Shown piece by piece: positions 46,275-55,923 of a stretch of DNA of 64,000 nt (position 1 is its first letter; every line of letters begins with the position of its first letter). The notes under the pieces are model-generated. The model made no database searches, was not told the DNA's origin, and saw only the letters and a list, made by a program, of their open reading frames with translations. A program made the translations under genes and the position numbers. The stretch comes from Deltaproteobacteria bacterium (GTDB lineage: Bacteria; SZUA-79; Acidulodesulfobacterales; Acidulodesulfobacteraceae), in the NCBI GenBank assembly GCA_023489335.1, contig JAMDCP010000007.1:62001-126000 (forward strand). Reading direction: 5' to 3'.

Positions 46275-46932
46275 TTTTCATTTTACCTTCCCCGTATTTA
46301 AAAGGACACTCCGGAACCATCTTAAAAAATCTTTTATAATAAATATCGAAATGATTTTTGGGATTCCATGAAAAGTAAATCATAAATGCCTGCCCTATTA
46401 TATCCTTATACGGCACAAAGCCCCAATATCTTGAGTCTAAGCTGTTATCCCTGTTATCTCCCATAACAAAAAGCTCGCCTTTAGGAACGGTTATCGGACC
46501 AAAATTATCCCTTGGGGAATCATAGGCGGGCAAATTCTTTTTTGATGTCCATACGGCGTATTTGCAAGCGTATAGATGATTATTAATATAAACATTGTTA
46601 TCGATAATCTGAACTTTATCTCCGGGCGTTCCGACCACTCTTTTTATAAAATCTATCCCCGGATGTAAATTATATTTTTTTGCGTAAGGAAATTTAAAAA
46701 CTATGACCTGTCCCGTTTTAGGATGAGATACGGGAATAACGGTATTTGTGAAGGGAATATGAATGCCGTAGATAAACTTGTTGACCAATATATGGTCACC
46801 GGGTATAAGATCGGGTTCCATAGAACCGGACGGTATTTTAAATGCCTGTACCACAAATGCTCTAAAGAAAAGGGCGATAATTATCGCTATAATAATCGCT
46901 TTAAAATAGTCCCATAAAGTATGTTTACTCAT
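46267..46932 (-). CDS. lepB: Signal peptidase I
   Basis: 221 residues: N-terminal membrane helix (FKAIIIAIIIALFFRAFVV), catalytic serine in IPSGSMEPDLIPGD, catalytic lysine in FIKRVVGTPGD, and box E FVMGDNRDNSLDSRYWG. It removes Sec signal peptides on the periplasmic face. First gene of the lepB-pyr-car operon. Separated from lepA by the long palindrome at 47034-47143. Confidence 0.96.
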   Translation of the reverse strand: MSKHTLWDYFKAIIIAIIIALFFRAFVVQAFKIPSGSMEPDLIPGDHILVNKFIYGIHIPFTNTVIPVSHPKTGQVIVFKFPYAKKYNLHPGIDFIKRVVGTPGDKVQIIDNNVYINNHLYACKYAVWTSKKNLPAYDSPRDNFGPITVPKGELFVMGDNRDNSLDSRYWGFVPYKDIIGQAFMIYFSWNPKNHFDIYYKRFFKMVPECPFKYGEGKMKNG

Positions 46933-47033
46933 AAAAATAAATCGATAATAAATTAAATTAAATTAATAAGCAAGTAAGATAGGTTGGTTCGCATTTTCTT
47001 GATTATATCAATTTTTTTGCTTAAAGTCTATCC

Positions 47034-47143
47034 GCAAAAAGGTATCCGATTTATTTTTTAATTCCCCTTTTTTAAAAGGGGTGGCGGTCCGCCTTTAGGC
47101 GGACTGACGGGGTATTTATAAAATAAATCGGATACCTTTTTGC
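47034..47143. repeat. ~110-bp long palindrome, copy 2 (inverted relative to copies 1 and 3)
   Basis: Arms GCAAAAAGGTATCCGATTT and AAATCGGATACCTTTTTGC pair perfectly. Inside are the hairpins CCCCTTTT/AAAAGGGG and GTCCGCC/GGCGGAC. It lies 5 nt after the lepA stop and 101 bp before the lepB start, so it can act as a terminator or processing site between the two genes. Confidence 0.85.
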
Positions 47144-47148
47144 CAGAT

Positions 47149-48957
47149 TTAGGAAACCTTAAGTATTGAAAGAAACGCCTCCTGCGGAATTTCAACCGAC
47201 CCGATGTTCTTCATCTTTTTTTTACCCTCTTTTTGTTTTTCAAGAAGTTTTCTTTTCCTTGTAATATCCCCGCCATAGCACTTGGCGAGAACATTCTTTC
47301 TTAATGCCTTGATTTCTTCTCTTGCTATGATTTTAGACCCTATTTGAGCCTGAAGGACGACCTCGAACAATTGCCTCGGTATCAGGGTTCTTAGCTTTTC
47401 CACGATATTTCTTCCGCGGGCATAAGCCTTATCCTTGTGGACAATAACGGAAAGCGCATCGACCGGCTCCTTATTAACAAGTATTTCAAGCTTTATCATA
47501 TCGGAAGCCCTGTATCCGTTGAGTTCGTAATCAAAAGACGCATAGCCTTTCGACAATGATTTGAGCTGGTCGTAAAAATCAAGGACTATTTCCGATAGCG
47601 GCAGGTCATAAATAAGCTGGACCCTGTTTTTTGTTATGTACTTTAACTCGACCTGATGCCCCCTTTTTTCGACGCAAAGGTTTATTATCTTTCCTAAAAA
47701 TTCCGAAGGAACATAAATATTTGCTCTAATAAACGGCTCTTCGATGTAGTCCACCTCCTGCGCTGGTATTTCCTTCGACGGCGGAAATTTCATAGGATTA
47801 AGCGCGGATTTTACTTCTCCCGTTTTTGTAACGATATTATAAAGAACGGTAGGGGATGTCGATATCAGGCTAAGATTATATTCCCTTTCCAATCTTTCTA
47901 CTATTATTTCCATATGCAAAAGCCCCAAAAATCCGCACCTGAATCCAAAACCTAAGGCAAGGGAGTTCTCAGGCTCGTAAGAAAATGAAGGATCGTTAAG
48001 CTTAAGTTTTTCGATGGAATCCTTAAGCTCGGGATAATCGTTTGCATCTATCGGATAAATCCCCGCAAATACCATTGGCTTTGGTTCTTTAAAACCGGGA
48101 AGCGGATTTTTAGCTTGATTATCTTTTAATGTAACGGTATCGCCGATTTTAAATCTGCCGGCATCTTTTATATTTGCTATAATAAAGCCGACCTCGCCGG
48201 CGCTTAAACAATTAAGTTCTTTCATATAGGGACTATAAACGCCGACTTTTTGAACCTCGTAAGAGGCGCCAGAATTCATCAGGAGTATGTTGTTCCCCGG
48301 AACCACTTTACCGTCGAATATTCTAACAAGCGCAACAACGCCCTGGTATGCATCGAACCATGAATCAAAAATTAAAGCCTTGAGGGGGGCGGACGGGTCT
48401 CCTTTCGGCGCAGGAATTTTATTTATAACGGCCTCAAGTATCTCCTTTATCCCTATGCCTTCCTTAGCGCTTGCCAAAATAGCGTCATCCGCTTCGAGGC
48501 CGACAACTTCCTCTATCTCTTTTTTTGTCTTTTCGGGATCTGCGCTGGGTAAATCGATCTTATTTATAACCGGAACAATGGCTAAGTTCATATCGGAAGC
48601 AATATAAACATTGGCAAGCGTCTGCGCCTCGACGCCCTGGGTGGCATCGACCACAAGAAGCGCGCCTTCGCATGCGGCTAACGACTTTGAAACCTCGTAA
48701 GAAAAATCCACATGCCCCGGGGTATCGATTAGATTAAGGGCATAATTAATGCCGTTATAATTATAATTTAACCTGACGGTTTGGGCCTTTATGGTGATTC
48801 CTCTTTCGCGTTCAAGTTCCATATTGTCGAGAAACTGGGAAACCTTTTCCCTTTCGGTTATCGCCCCTGTAAAGTCTAAAAATCTGTCCGCAAGCGTAGA
48901 TTTCCCATGGTCTATATGGGCTATGATAGAAAAATTTCTTATGTTTTTGATTTCCAT
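47149..48957 (-). CDS. lepA: Elongation factor 4 (LepA)
   Basis: 602 residues, the normal length. GTPase motifs are [15 protein letters not shown] (G1), [14 protein letters not shown] (G3) and NKIDLP (G4). The LepA-specific C-terminal domain includes [11 protein letters not shown] and [20 protein letters not shown], ending with the basic [17 protein letters not shown] region. A ribosome-associated GTPase. No Shine-Dalgarno-like sequence is visible before the ATG; palindrome copy 3 begins 14 nt upstream instead. Confidence 0.97.
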   Translation of the reverse strand: MEIKNIRNFSIIAHIDHGKSTLADRFLDFTGAITEREKVSQFLDNMELERERGITIKAQTVRLNYNYNGINYALNLIDTPGHVDFSYEVSKSLAACEGALLVVDATQGVEAQTLANVYIASDMNLAIVPVINKIDLPSADPEKTKKEIEEVVGLEADDAILASAKEGIGIKEILEAVINKIPAPKGDPSAPLKALIFDSWFDAYQGVVALVRIFDGKVVPGNNILLMNSGASYEVQKVGVYSPYMKELNCLSAGEVGFIIANIKDAGRFKIGDTVTLKDNQAKNPLPGFKEPKPMVFAGIYPIDANDYPELKDSIEKLKLNDPSFSYEPENSLALGFGFRCGFLGLLHMEIIVERLEREYNLSLISTSPTVLYNIVTKTGEVKSALNPMKFPPSKEIPAQEVDYIEEPFIRANIYVPSEFLGKIINLCVEKRGHQVELKYITKNRVQLIYDLPLSEIVLDFYDQLKSLSKGYASFDYELNGYRASDMIKLEILVNKEPVDALSVIVHKDKAYARGRNIVEKLRTLIPRQLFEVVLQAQIGSKIIAREEIKALRKNVLAKCYGGDITRKRKLLEKQKEGKKKMKNIGSVEIPQEAFLSILKVS

Positions 48958-48971
48958 TGATTGATATTAAT

Positions 48972-49078
48972 AAAAAGGTATCCGATTTATTTTATAAATA
49001 CCCCATCAGTCCGCCTTTAGGCGGGACTGACACCCCTTTTAAAAAAGGGGAATTAAAAAATAAATCGGATACCTTTTT
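48972..49078. repeat. ~107-bp long palindrome, copy 3
   Basis: Arms AAAAAGGTATCCGATTTATTTT and its reverse complement at 49057-49078 flank CCGCC-TTTA-GGCGG and CCCCTTTT/AAAAGGGG hairpins. It lies between the 3' end of rnpB and the lepA start, same orientation as copy 1. Confidence 0.85.
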
Positions 49079-49087
49079 GTAAGCAAA

Positions 49088-49438
49088 AAATCGCAAGCAA
49101 ACCCATAAGCCGGGTTCTGTATAAATCAGTCATTTCTCTATGCGAACAACCCGAAAACCATCAAAGGCGAGCAGCCTTAAAGTCTTCCTATTTGTTCTTG
49201 CTCCTAACGGGGCTTGCCATAGACACTATTTACATAATGCCTAAGTGAGCTCTTACCTCACCATTTCACCCTTGCTATAATAAATTAATTATTATAGCGG
49301 TATATTTTCTGTTGCGCTTTCCTTAAAGTTACCTTCACCGATATAAAGCGGCGTTATGCTCTGCGGAGCCCGGACTTTCCTCAAAAACCTAATTATTATT
49401 AAAAAGGTTTTCGCGACTGACTGTTTTTGCTTGCGGCT
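49088..49438 (-). ncRNA. rnpB: RNase P RNA
   Basis: Read on the minus strand: a P1 stem formed by CGCAAGCAAA at the 5' end and TTTGCTTGCG at the 3' end, the universally conserved GAGGAAAGTCCGGGCT (P4 strand), GGTGAAGGTAACTTTAAGG, and the 3' consensus ACAGAACCCGGCTTAT. Ends are estimated from P1. The length of about 350 nt is that of a type A RNase P RNA. It sits upstream of lepA, separated by palindrome copy 3. Confidence 0.93.
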
Positions 49439-49470
49439 TACTTTTTTATTTTAACAATTTATTTAATAAT

Positions 49471-49941
49471 TTACAATACCAGCGGTGAGCCCCGCCGGGC
49501 TAACGCCTCATCTATTGCCAAATTTGCCAATCTATCCGCCTGCTTATTAAACTCTCTTGAAATATATGTAAAAGAACAATCTATCCTTCTATTCTTCAAT
49601 ATTTTTTTTACTTCAAGATAAAGCGGTAATATATTTGGGCTTTTAACCGAATATTCACCGTTCATTTGCTTTACCAAAAGTTGCGAGTCCGAAAAGAAGG
49701 TTATTTTAAGAGTACCCTCGCTTGCGGTCATTTTACTTAAATAGTTTAAGGCAATTATTAATGCCTTATATTCGGCTTCGTTATTGGTTGTAATTCCAAG
49801 ATATTCCTTTAACTCCGCTATCACGACCCCTGCCCCGTCCTCGATAAGGATTCCTGCTCCGGCATTACCCGGGTTATTCCTTGAAGCCCCGTCTATATGC
49901 ACATTTATAACCATAAAATTATTTATTTCTCCTTCTCGCAA
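49471..49941 (-). CDS. Ribonuclease HI family protein
   Basis: 156 residues from the ATG at 49941, or 147 from the ATG at 49914 (VINVHIDGASRNNPGNAG), which begins the fold directly. The catalytic acids D (HIDGAS), E (NNEAEYKALI), D (FSDSQLLV) and D (KQADRLAN) are all in place. It cleaves RNA in RNA:DNA hybrids. The Rnh-like family lacks the basic protrusion of E. coli RnhA. Neighbouring the coiled-coil zinc-ribbon and Nif3 genes is a common order. Confidence 0.9.
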   Translation of the reverse strand: MREGEINNFMVINVHIDGASRNNPGNAGAGILIEDGAGVVIAELKEYLGITTNNEAEYKALIIALNYLSKMTASEGTLKITFFSDSQLLVKQMNGEYSVKSPNILPLYLEVKKILKNRRIDCSFTYISREFNKQADRLANLAIDEALARRGSPLVL

Positions 49942-49990
49942 TATACTTACATGTATAGTAGCATATGTGCGGAATTGTCCTTCCGTTTCT

Positions 49991-50713
49991 TCACGCAGCG
50001 CTATTATTCTGCTCTATGTATAATATTCTTGAGCATATCGGACATTGCATAAATAATTTTTCCGATAAAAGTTCATTAAACTGCTGAGGGGGGAGCATTC
50101 TATAGCATCCTGTGCAGGCGCCCGACTTTGTTACGGAGGCTACGGCAGGTAATTTTTTGTTTCTTTTTATCGTTTCATATACCGCATAATACTCTTTTTT
50201 TATTTTGTCCACAAGTAAAGCTCTCTTGCCGGCAAAATCCTTTTTTGCCGCTTCAAGCTCTTTTTCATTTTTTTTATAACTGTCCCTTTTTTCCGACAAA
50301 CTATGGGTTAGTTCATCCGCCTCTTTTTGAACCTGCAATACTTTATTGTCCAGTTCATCTTTACCGCTCAAATACGACAATATATCATCCTCGGACTTCT
50401 TTTTTAAAGATTCGTTATCTTTTATGGATTTTTGCATTGCGTTGTATTCTTTATTGGTCTGGATAAGTTTTTGAGCATCCTTCATTTTAGCAATTCTTTC
50501 TTCATACGATTTTATATTAAGCTCTTCCATGCCGATTTTCTTACTTAACTCCAGTAATTCTTCTTTTAGTTTTCCAAGCCTTTCTTCTTTCGCCTTAAGA
50601 ACATTTTCCGTTTCTTTGATGCCTTTAAATGCCTCTTTTGACGACTCTTCCAATTTTAACAAATCCATATCGATATTCTGAATCTCGATTATAAATGCAA
50701 TCTGCTGGTTCAA
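49991..50713 (-). CDS. Coiled-coil zinc-ribbon protein (C4-type, DUF164)
   Basis: 240 residues. About 170 N-terminal residues are a long Glu/Lys-rich coiled coil. A C-terminal C4 zinc ribbon is CTGCYRMLPPQQFNELL and MQCPICSRILY. The family is widespread and poorly characterised (some members bind RNA or ribosomes). Its start overlaps the Nif3-family gene end by 4 nt. Confidence 0.88.
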   Translation of the reverse strand: MNQQIAFIIEIQNIDMDLLKLEESSKEAFKGIKETENVLKAKEERLGKLKEELLELSKKIGMEELNIKSYEERIAKMKDAQKLIQTNKEYNAMQKSIKDNESLKKKSEDDILSYLSGKDELDNKVLQVQKEADELTHSLSEKRDSYKKNEKELEAAKKDFAGKRALLVDKIKKEYYAVYETIKRNKKLPAVASVTKSGACTGCYRMLPPQQFNELLSEKLFMQCPICSRILYIEQNNSAA

Positions 50714-51831
50714 ATCTTCCCTCCTTTATATTTAAAAAACGGATTATTTTCATTATTATTTTCTATTACCGGAATATCAAATTCCTTTATCAATATATCT
50801 TTGGTAAGCGAAGTAAAATACTTTTCCATATCGAAATGGGGAAGCTCCGCCAAACATATGCCGCTTTTATTGGCTTTAATAGCCTTGCTATGCGTTAATT
50901 CGGAAGATATTAAAATGTCGCAGTTATTTTTAACTGCCTCGTCTATGAATGAAAAACCGCTTCCGGAAACGACGGCAATTTTTTTTATCATGCTGTTTAA
51001 TTTTCCGCAATAGTGGATAAATAAAGGATCGAATAGCATGTCGATTTTATTTAGAAGATTTTCAAGAAGGGTTGGGGGGTCTAAATTTCCCATAGCCCCC
51101 ATGCCGTCCGGGAAACTGCCCCCGAAGTCATATAAAGGATATAAATCAAAAGCGGCCTCTTCATAAGGGTGAACCCTTTTTAATTCGTCTATTGCCTTGT
51201 TTACGGCTCTTTCTTCGATTATGACCTCGAGCTTGGATTCATCCGCAAAAGAGGTTTTTTCAAGGCTGCCTATAAACGGATTTGCCCCTGAAAGCGGTTT
51301 AAATGAACCCTTTCCCTTAGTTTCGAAGGAGCAATTTTCATAGTTCCCGATTTTAGGGTTTGCATAGGCAAAAAGAATGTCTCTTACAGGCTTTACATAG
51401 CCCTTTGGAATAAAAACCGAAAGTTTGTATAATTTTCTTTTATGCGGTATAAGAGGGACGCTTTCTTTAATGCCAAGTTTATTTGCGATATAATGATTCA
51501 TCGAATGCCGCGAAGAATCAAAATTCGTATGCATCGAATAGACGCATATCCCCTGTTTAACGAGAAGATTAAAGGTGTTTCCGGCGCCTGTTCCTAAATC
51601 TACCGACCGTAAGGGATGAAAAAAGAAAGGATGATGAATTAAAATGAGATTAAAACCTTTCTTAGCCGCAAGATTTGCGCATTTATCCGTAAGGTCTAAA
51701 GATGTTACGATACCTGAAAGAGGTTCATCGGTTAATTTTATTTGATACCCCGAGTTATCCCATTCTTCTTGAAAGCTTAGCGGGATTAAACTCTCTAATT
51801 TATCGATAACATCTTTTATTAATAACGGCAT
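50710..51831 (-). CDS. Nif3-like dinuclear metal-centre protein (GTP cyclohydrolase I type 2 family)
   Basis: 373 residues: an N-terminal half with LILIHHPFFFHPLRSVD and HTNFDSSRHSMNHYIA (metal-binding histidines), an inserted PII-like domain (KLSVFIPKGYVKPVRDIL), and a C-terminal half GILISSELTHSKAI, the second part of the metal site. Forms hexamers; the enzymatic role is unclear despite the family name. Situated between tRNA(CAU) and the zinc-ribbon gene on the minus strand. Confidence 0.9.
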   Translation of the reverse strand: MPLLIKDVIDKLESLIPLSFQEEWDNSGYQIKLTDEPLSGIVTSLDLTDKCANLAAKKGFNLILIHHPFFFHPLRSVDLGTGAGNTFNLLVKQGICVYSMHTNFDSSRHSMNHYIANKLGIKESVPLIPHKRKLYKLSVFIPKGYVKPVRDILFAYANPKIGNYENCSFETKGKGSFKPLSGANPFIGSLEKTSFADESKLEVIIEERAVNKAIDELKRVHPYEEAAFDLYPLYDFGGSFPDGMGAMGNLDPPTLLENLLNKIDMLFDPLFIHYCGKLNSMIKKIAVVSGSGFSFIDEAVKNNCDILISSELTHSKAIKANKSGICLAELPHFDMEKYFTSLTKDILIKEFDIPVIENNNENNPFFKYKGGKI

Positions 51832-51838
51832 TTTAAAA

Positions 51839-51914
51839 TGGTGGGCCCACCCGGGTTCGAACCAGGGACCAACCGGTTATGAGCCGGCCGCTCTACCAGC
51901 TGAGCTATAGGCCC
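51839..51914 (-). tRNA. tRNA with anticodon CAT (probably Ile2, else elongator Met)
   Basis: Acceptor GGGCCTA pairs with TGGGCCC, D arm GCTCAGCTGGTAGAGC, anticodon stem GCCGG/CCGGT with loop CTCATAA, T arm CTGGTTCGAACCCGG-like, discriminator A, encoded CCA. It is not the initiator (G1-C72 pair, no three G-C pairs in the anticodon stem). The GGGCCTATAGCTCAG 5' half favours lysidine-modified tRNA-Ile2, but elongator Met cannot be excluded by eye. Confidence 0.9.
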
Positions 51915-51922
51915 TTAATGCA

Positions 51923-53842
51923 TTACTTTACAAATGTTTTAAGTCTTTTGGAGCGGCTCGGGTGTCTAAGTTTTCTTAATGCCTTAGCCTCTATCTGCCT
52001 AATTCTTTCCCTTGTAACACCAAACTCCTGACCGACTTCTTCTAATGTATGATCCGATTTTATTCCAATGCCAAACCGCATCCGGAGTACCTTTTCCTCC
52101 CTATCGGTAAGAGTGGACAGAACTTTTCCCGTTTGCTCTTCAAGGTCTGTATTAATGGCCGCTTCTAAAGGTAGAACGGTAGTTTTATCCTCGATAAAGT
52201 CGCCCAGATGACTATCCTCCTCTTCGCCAATCGGAGTCTCTAAGGATATCGGCTCCTTGGCTATTTTTAAAACCTTTCTAACCTTATCTATGGGAAGATC
52301 CATTCTTTCGGCAATCTCTTCAGGCGCGGGCTCTCTTCCAATCTCCTGAACTAAAGCGCGTGAAGTCCGTATTAATTTATTGATCGTTTCAATCATATGG
52401 ACCGGAATCCTAATGGTTCTAGCCTGATCGGCGATCGCCCGGGTTATTGCCTGCCTTATCCACCATGTCGCATATGTCGAAAATTTATATCCCCTTTGAT
52501 ATTGGAATTTCTCGACAGCCTTCATAAGGCCGATGTTGCCTTCCTGGATAAGGTCAAGAAATTGAAGCCCCCTATTTGAATACTTCTTGGCAATAGATAC
52601 CACAAGCCTTAAATTGGCTTCGACAAGTTCGGTTTTTGCAGTTTTTGATTTTTCTTCCCCTTTTTTTATCGATTCGACAATATTTTTAAGTTCGTCTTTG
52701 GAGACGCCAACCTCGTCTTCTATCAATGCTATTTTAGATTTGTATTCATTGATAAGTTTGTTAATGCTGTCCATTCGCTTATGCTCTTGAGACCTTGCAG
52801 GATGAAACACATCCGTTTTATGCCTTAATGCGCTTTCAAGCTCTTTTATGTTTTCCTCATATTCCAGTATTTTTAAATTTTGATTCTTAAGTTTCGTTAT
52901 AACTTTATCGGTTATTTTCTTCTTAAGTCCTAATTCTCTAAAATAAGAAAGTATCTTTTTCTTGGTAGCCTCGGATTGATTTTTACGGTTTATTCTGGGT
53001 ATCCGGCTTACGATATCTTCGTTATCCATACCTCCTTCTAACTCGCTGGCGGCGGAATAATCTTTAACCTGTCCCTCTGTGCCGCTTTTATCAAAAACAA
53101 TGGCGGTTTTTTTGCTTTTTTTATTTAAATAGTCATGTTTTTTCTTATTGCCGCCGTTAACCTCTTTTGCCTCCGAAGAAGTATAACCCACTTCTTTTTT
53201 AATTTTTTCGATAATGGACAAAACCCTGCTTACCGCTTTTTCAATCTCTTTTTCACTTGGAAATTCCTCATCGTCAAAATCGGAAATAAGGCTTGCAACG
53301 CTTATCTCTTGATTTTTTAATTTTTCCCCCATCGAGATGATCCACTTTATCGGAATGTCGGAATTTAAAACGGAAGAAAAAATTTCCTCTTCGCCTTCCT
53401 CGATGCTTTTGGCTATTTCTATTTCTCTTTCGCGGTTAAGAAGAGAAACGGAACCCATCTCTTTCAGGTACATCCTGACAGGATCGTTTGTTCTGAGCGC
53501 AATATCTTCTTCCTCTTCCATTTCCTCGTTGTATAATTCGTTTACATGCTTTGTTTTAGGAACAAACACGGCAGACGAATCTCCGCTAAGGTCAATATCT
53601 TTTTCGCCGAGCATGCTTATTAAATCATCGATTTGGTCAGGCGATACTATCTCCTGGGGAAGAACATCGTTAAAATCGTCGTAAGACAACCTGCCAACCT
53701 GTTCTTTGGCTTTTTCCATGCTTTTCTTAATTATCTGGTTATCGATGTCTTTATTTTTACCCTCCAATTTTAAATTATCTTTAGTATCCCTAAAAGTAAC
53801 CTTATTTTTATTTTCTGTATTTTTTTTATTCATTTTATTCAT
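51923..53842 (-). CDS. rpoD: RNA polymerase sigma-70 factor (primary)
   Basis: 639 residues. Region 1.1 is near [20 protein letters not shown], then [19 protein letters not shown] (1.2), a long non-conserved insert (~200-400), [20 protein letters not shown] with [16 protein letters not shown] (2), and [14 protein letters not shown]. Region 3 follows, and then region 4, [27 protein letters not shown]. Promoter recognition subunit of the housekeeping holoenzyme. It lies directly after dnaG, the classical order. Confidence 0.97.
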   Translation of the reverse strand: MNKMNKKNTENKNKVTFRDTKDNLKLEGKNKDIDNQIIKKSMEKAKEQVGRLSYDDFNDVLPQEIVSPDQIDDLISMLGEKDIDLSGDSSAVFVPKTKHVNELYNEEMEEEEDIALRTNDPVRMYLKEMGSVSLLNREREIEIAKSIEEGEEEIFSSVLNSDIPIKWIISMGEKLKNQEISVASLISDFDDEEFPSEKEIEKAVSRVLSIIEKIKKEVGYTSSEAKEVNGGNKKKHDYLNKKSKKTAIVFDKSGTEGQVKDYSAASELEGGMDNEDIVSRIPRINRKNQSEATKKKILSYFRELGLKKKITDKVITKLKNQNLKILEYEENIKELESALRHKTDVFHPARSQEHKRMDSINKLINEYKSKIALIEDEVGVSKDELKNIVESIKKGEEKSKTAKTELVEANLRLVVSIAKKYSNRGLQFLDLIQEGNIGLMKAVEKFQYQRGYKFSTYATWWIRQAITRAIADQARTIRIPVHMIETINKLIRTSRALVQEIGREPAPEEIAERMDLPIDKVRKVLKIAKEPISLETPIGEEEDSHLGDFIEDKTTVLPLEAAINTDLEEQTGKVLSTLTDREEKVLRMRFGIGIKSDHTLEEVGQEFGVTRERIRQIEAKALRKLRHPSRSKRLKTFVK

Positions 53843-53877
53843 ATATTATATTTTATATTTTCACCTATCATTTTAAA

Positions 53878-55884
53878 TTAAAAACTACAAATTTTCTTTT
53901 GTAATTCTTTTGATAAGTATTTTAATTTATTAAGTTCTTTAAACTTTAACAATCGGACGCTTTCATCTAATTTGCCGCTTTTAAGTTCATCCAATAAACA
54001 TCCGCAGGCTTTGTTGATATTATCTATTTTGAGCTTAATAAGAAGCCTTTTAATATCTCTTCTTTCATCTTCTAAACTTCTTTTGTTATAGCCTGATGAA
54101 AATGGCATAGAATAATAAATACGGCTCCATTTTGATTTATTTTCCGTATTAGAAATTATTTCTTCTATTATCCTGCTGTTTCCCCCATTAAAATCGCTGG
54201 ATGCTTCGCTGCCCCTTAATTCGTCCAGCGCATTTTTTATCGCTTTTATTATATAAACAGCATCTTTATCGGAAAATTCGTTTATTATATCATCGTTAAT
54301 ATAATCCGTCAAGGGCAAATTGTAAAATAACTTTGCGATGGCTAAATCCTGGATATTTAAATCTTTTTCGTAATTTTCAACAGGAAAACCGGCTTCGTCT
54401 TTTGAATCACCGCCAATTAAAGCTATTTTCTTCGAAGAAACATAATCTCTTACAATATCTTCTTTTAATCCGAGTTTGTTCGAGACTAAATTTATATAAT
54501 GGGAAAGTATTATATTATTATCTATCTTTTTTATAAAAGGTGCCACATCTGTTAATATAGCTATCTTCTTCTTAAGCTCCCTTATATCGTCCTCATTATA
54601 TAGTGTACCATATTTTTTATTATTTTCAATTAAAGCCTCATCATTTTTCCCGTTGTCATCTTCGGCAATTTCGCCAGATAAATTATTCATATAATAATCT
54701 ATAATAAAACTTATCGGTGATTTTTTATTATCCGAAATTAATTTGATAAGCCTTTCCTTTCCGTATTTTCTAGCAAAGTTATCAGGATCATCCCCCCCGC
54801 TTAATGTTACCGCATATATATTTTTATCGGAATTATCCATAAAACCTTGAAAAAGTTCGATGCCTCTATTAATGGCATTTATACCCGCCTTATCCCCGTC
54901 GAAAAGTAAAATAATATCATCGCACAACCTTGACAGAGTAATAATGTGATTTTTGGAAAGCGCGGTCCCCATAGTTGCGACCACATTTTTAATACCCCTT
55001 GAATAAAGCGTTATCATATCAAAATAGCCCTCAACCACGATAACGCTATTTTCTTTTTTTATAAACGGTAAAGACTTGTTTAAGCCAAATAGGGTGTTGT
55101 TCTTAATAAAAATCGCCGAATTATTGGTGTTGATATACTTTGGCCCGTTAGAATCCTGCAAAACCGATCTGGAGGCAAAGGCTATAGGCTCATTATTCCT
55201 ATCGAATATAGGGATAATGAGTTTATTTGTAAAACGGTCAAAATATTGATTGCCGGGACCTGCTTTTCTAACCAATAATCCAGCATCAGCACAAATATCG
55301 AGATCGGCTTTATTATTCGACAGGAGTTTGGTTAACCCGTTTCCGTGTCCCGCAAATCCTAATTTGAATTCTTTTGCGGTATTTTCATCTATGCCTCTTT
55401 CTTGAAGGTATTTAATTATATGGCGGCTGTTCGAAAGATAAACGAAAAGATTTTCGTAATAAAAATTTAAAGAAAGGTTAAGAATTTTTTTAAGCGGCTC
55501 TTCGTCTTTTTGACTGTTATTTGTTTTATAATATTTTGTATCTTCGAGCGGGATATTATATTTCTGTTTAAGGTAGCGGACAACCTCGCCGAACGATTCC
55601 CCTCTTATATCCTTTAGAAAGCCGATAACATTGCCGCCTTTGCCGCATCCAAAACAATAGTAAAGCCCTTTTGATTCATTAACATAAAAAGAAGGGGTTT
55701 TTTCCGAATGAAACGGGCATAACCCGGAGTAATTATTACCGGCCTTTTTTAATTTAACGAATCCGGAAACTTCGTCAACTATATTTGCGTATGATAAAAT
55801 GAGTTCCGTTGAAGCGAAGTTGTCTCTGCCGGCCTGGCGTCCCGCCCGACTTGCATCCTGTTTTGCTTCCATATTCCTATCCAT
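53878..55884 (-). CDS. dnaG: DNA primase
   Basis: 668 residues. A CHC2 zinc site, CPFHSEKTPSFYVNESKGLY followed by CFGCGKGG, lies at ~57-85. The Toprim core has VVEGYFDMITLYSRGIKNVV and LLFDGDKAG. The C-terminal helicase-binding part is divergent. It synthesises RNA primers at the replication fork. The N-terminal ~22 residues (MDRNMEAKQDASRAG...) precede the usual start; a later ATG (residue 5) is possible. Confidence 0.95.
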   Translation of the reverse strand: MDRNMEAKQDASRAGRQAGRDNFASTELILSYANIVDEVSGFVKLKKAGNNYSGLCPFHSEKTPSFYVNESKGLYYCFGCGKGGNVIGFLKDIRGESFGEVVRYLKQKYNIPLEDTKYYKTNNSQKDEEPLKKILNLSLNFYYENLFVYLSNSRHIIKYLQERGIDENTAKEFKLGFAGHGNGLTKLLSNNKADLDICADAGLLVRKAGPGNQYFDRFTNKLIIPIFDRNNEPIAFASRSVLQDSNGPKYINTNNSAIFIKNNTLFGLNKSLPFIKKENSVIVVEGYFDMITLYSRGIKNVVATMGTALSKNHIITLSRLCDDIILLFDGDKAGINAINRGIELFQGFMDNSDKNIYAVTLSGGDDPDNFARKYGKERLIKLISDNKKSPISFIIDYYMNNLSGEIAEDDNGKNDEALIENNKKYGTLYNEDDIRELKKKIAILTDVAPFIKKIDNNIILSHYINLVSNKLGLKEDIVRDYVSSKKIALIGGDSKDEAGFPVENYEKDLNIQDLAIAKLFYNLPLTDYINDDIINEFSDKDAVYIIKAIKNALDELRGSEASSDFNGGNSRIIEEIISNTENKSKWSRIYYSMPFSSGYNKRSLEDERRDIKRLLIKLKIDNINKACGCLLDELKSGKLDESVRLLKFKELNKLKYLSKELQKKICSF

Positions 55885-55923
55885 GGCTCATCTTATATTA
55901 ATCGCATGCCTTAAGACAAGACT

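Noticed and set aside
46933-47033. PyrR attenuator upstream of lepB
   Set aside because: No terminator/anti-terminator pair with a PyrR-type binding loop could be drawn; the nearby palindrome belongs to the repeat family.
51839-51914. Initiator tRNA-Met
   Set aside because: It has a G1-C72 pair and lacks the three G-C pairs in the anticodon stem, so it is not an initiator.
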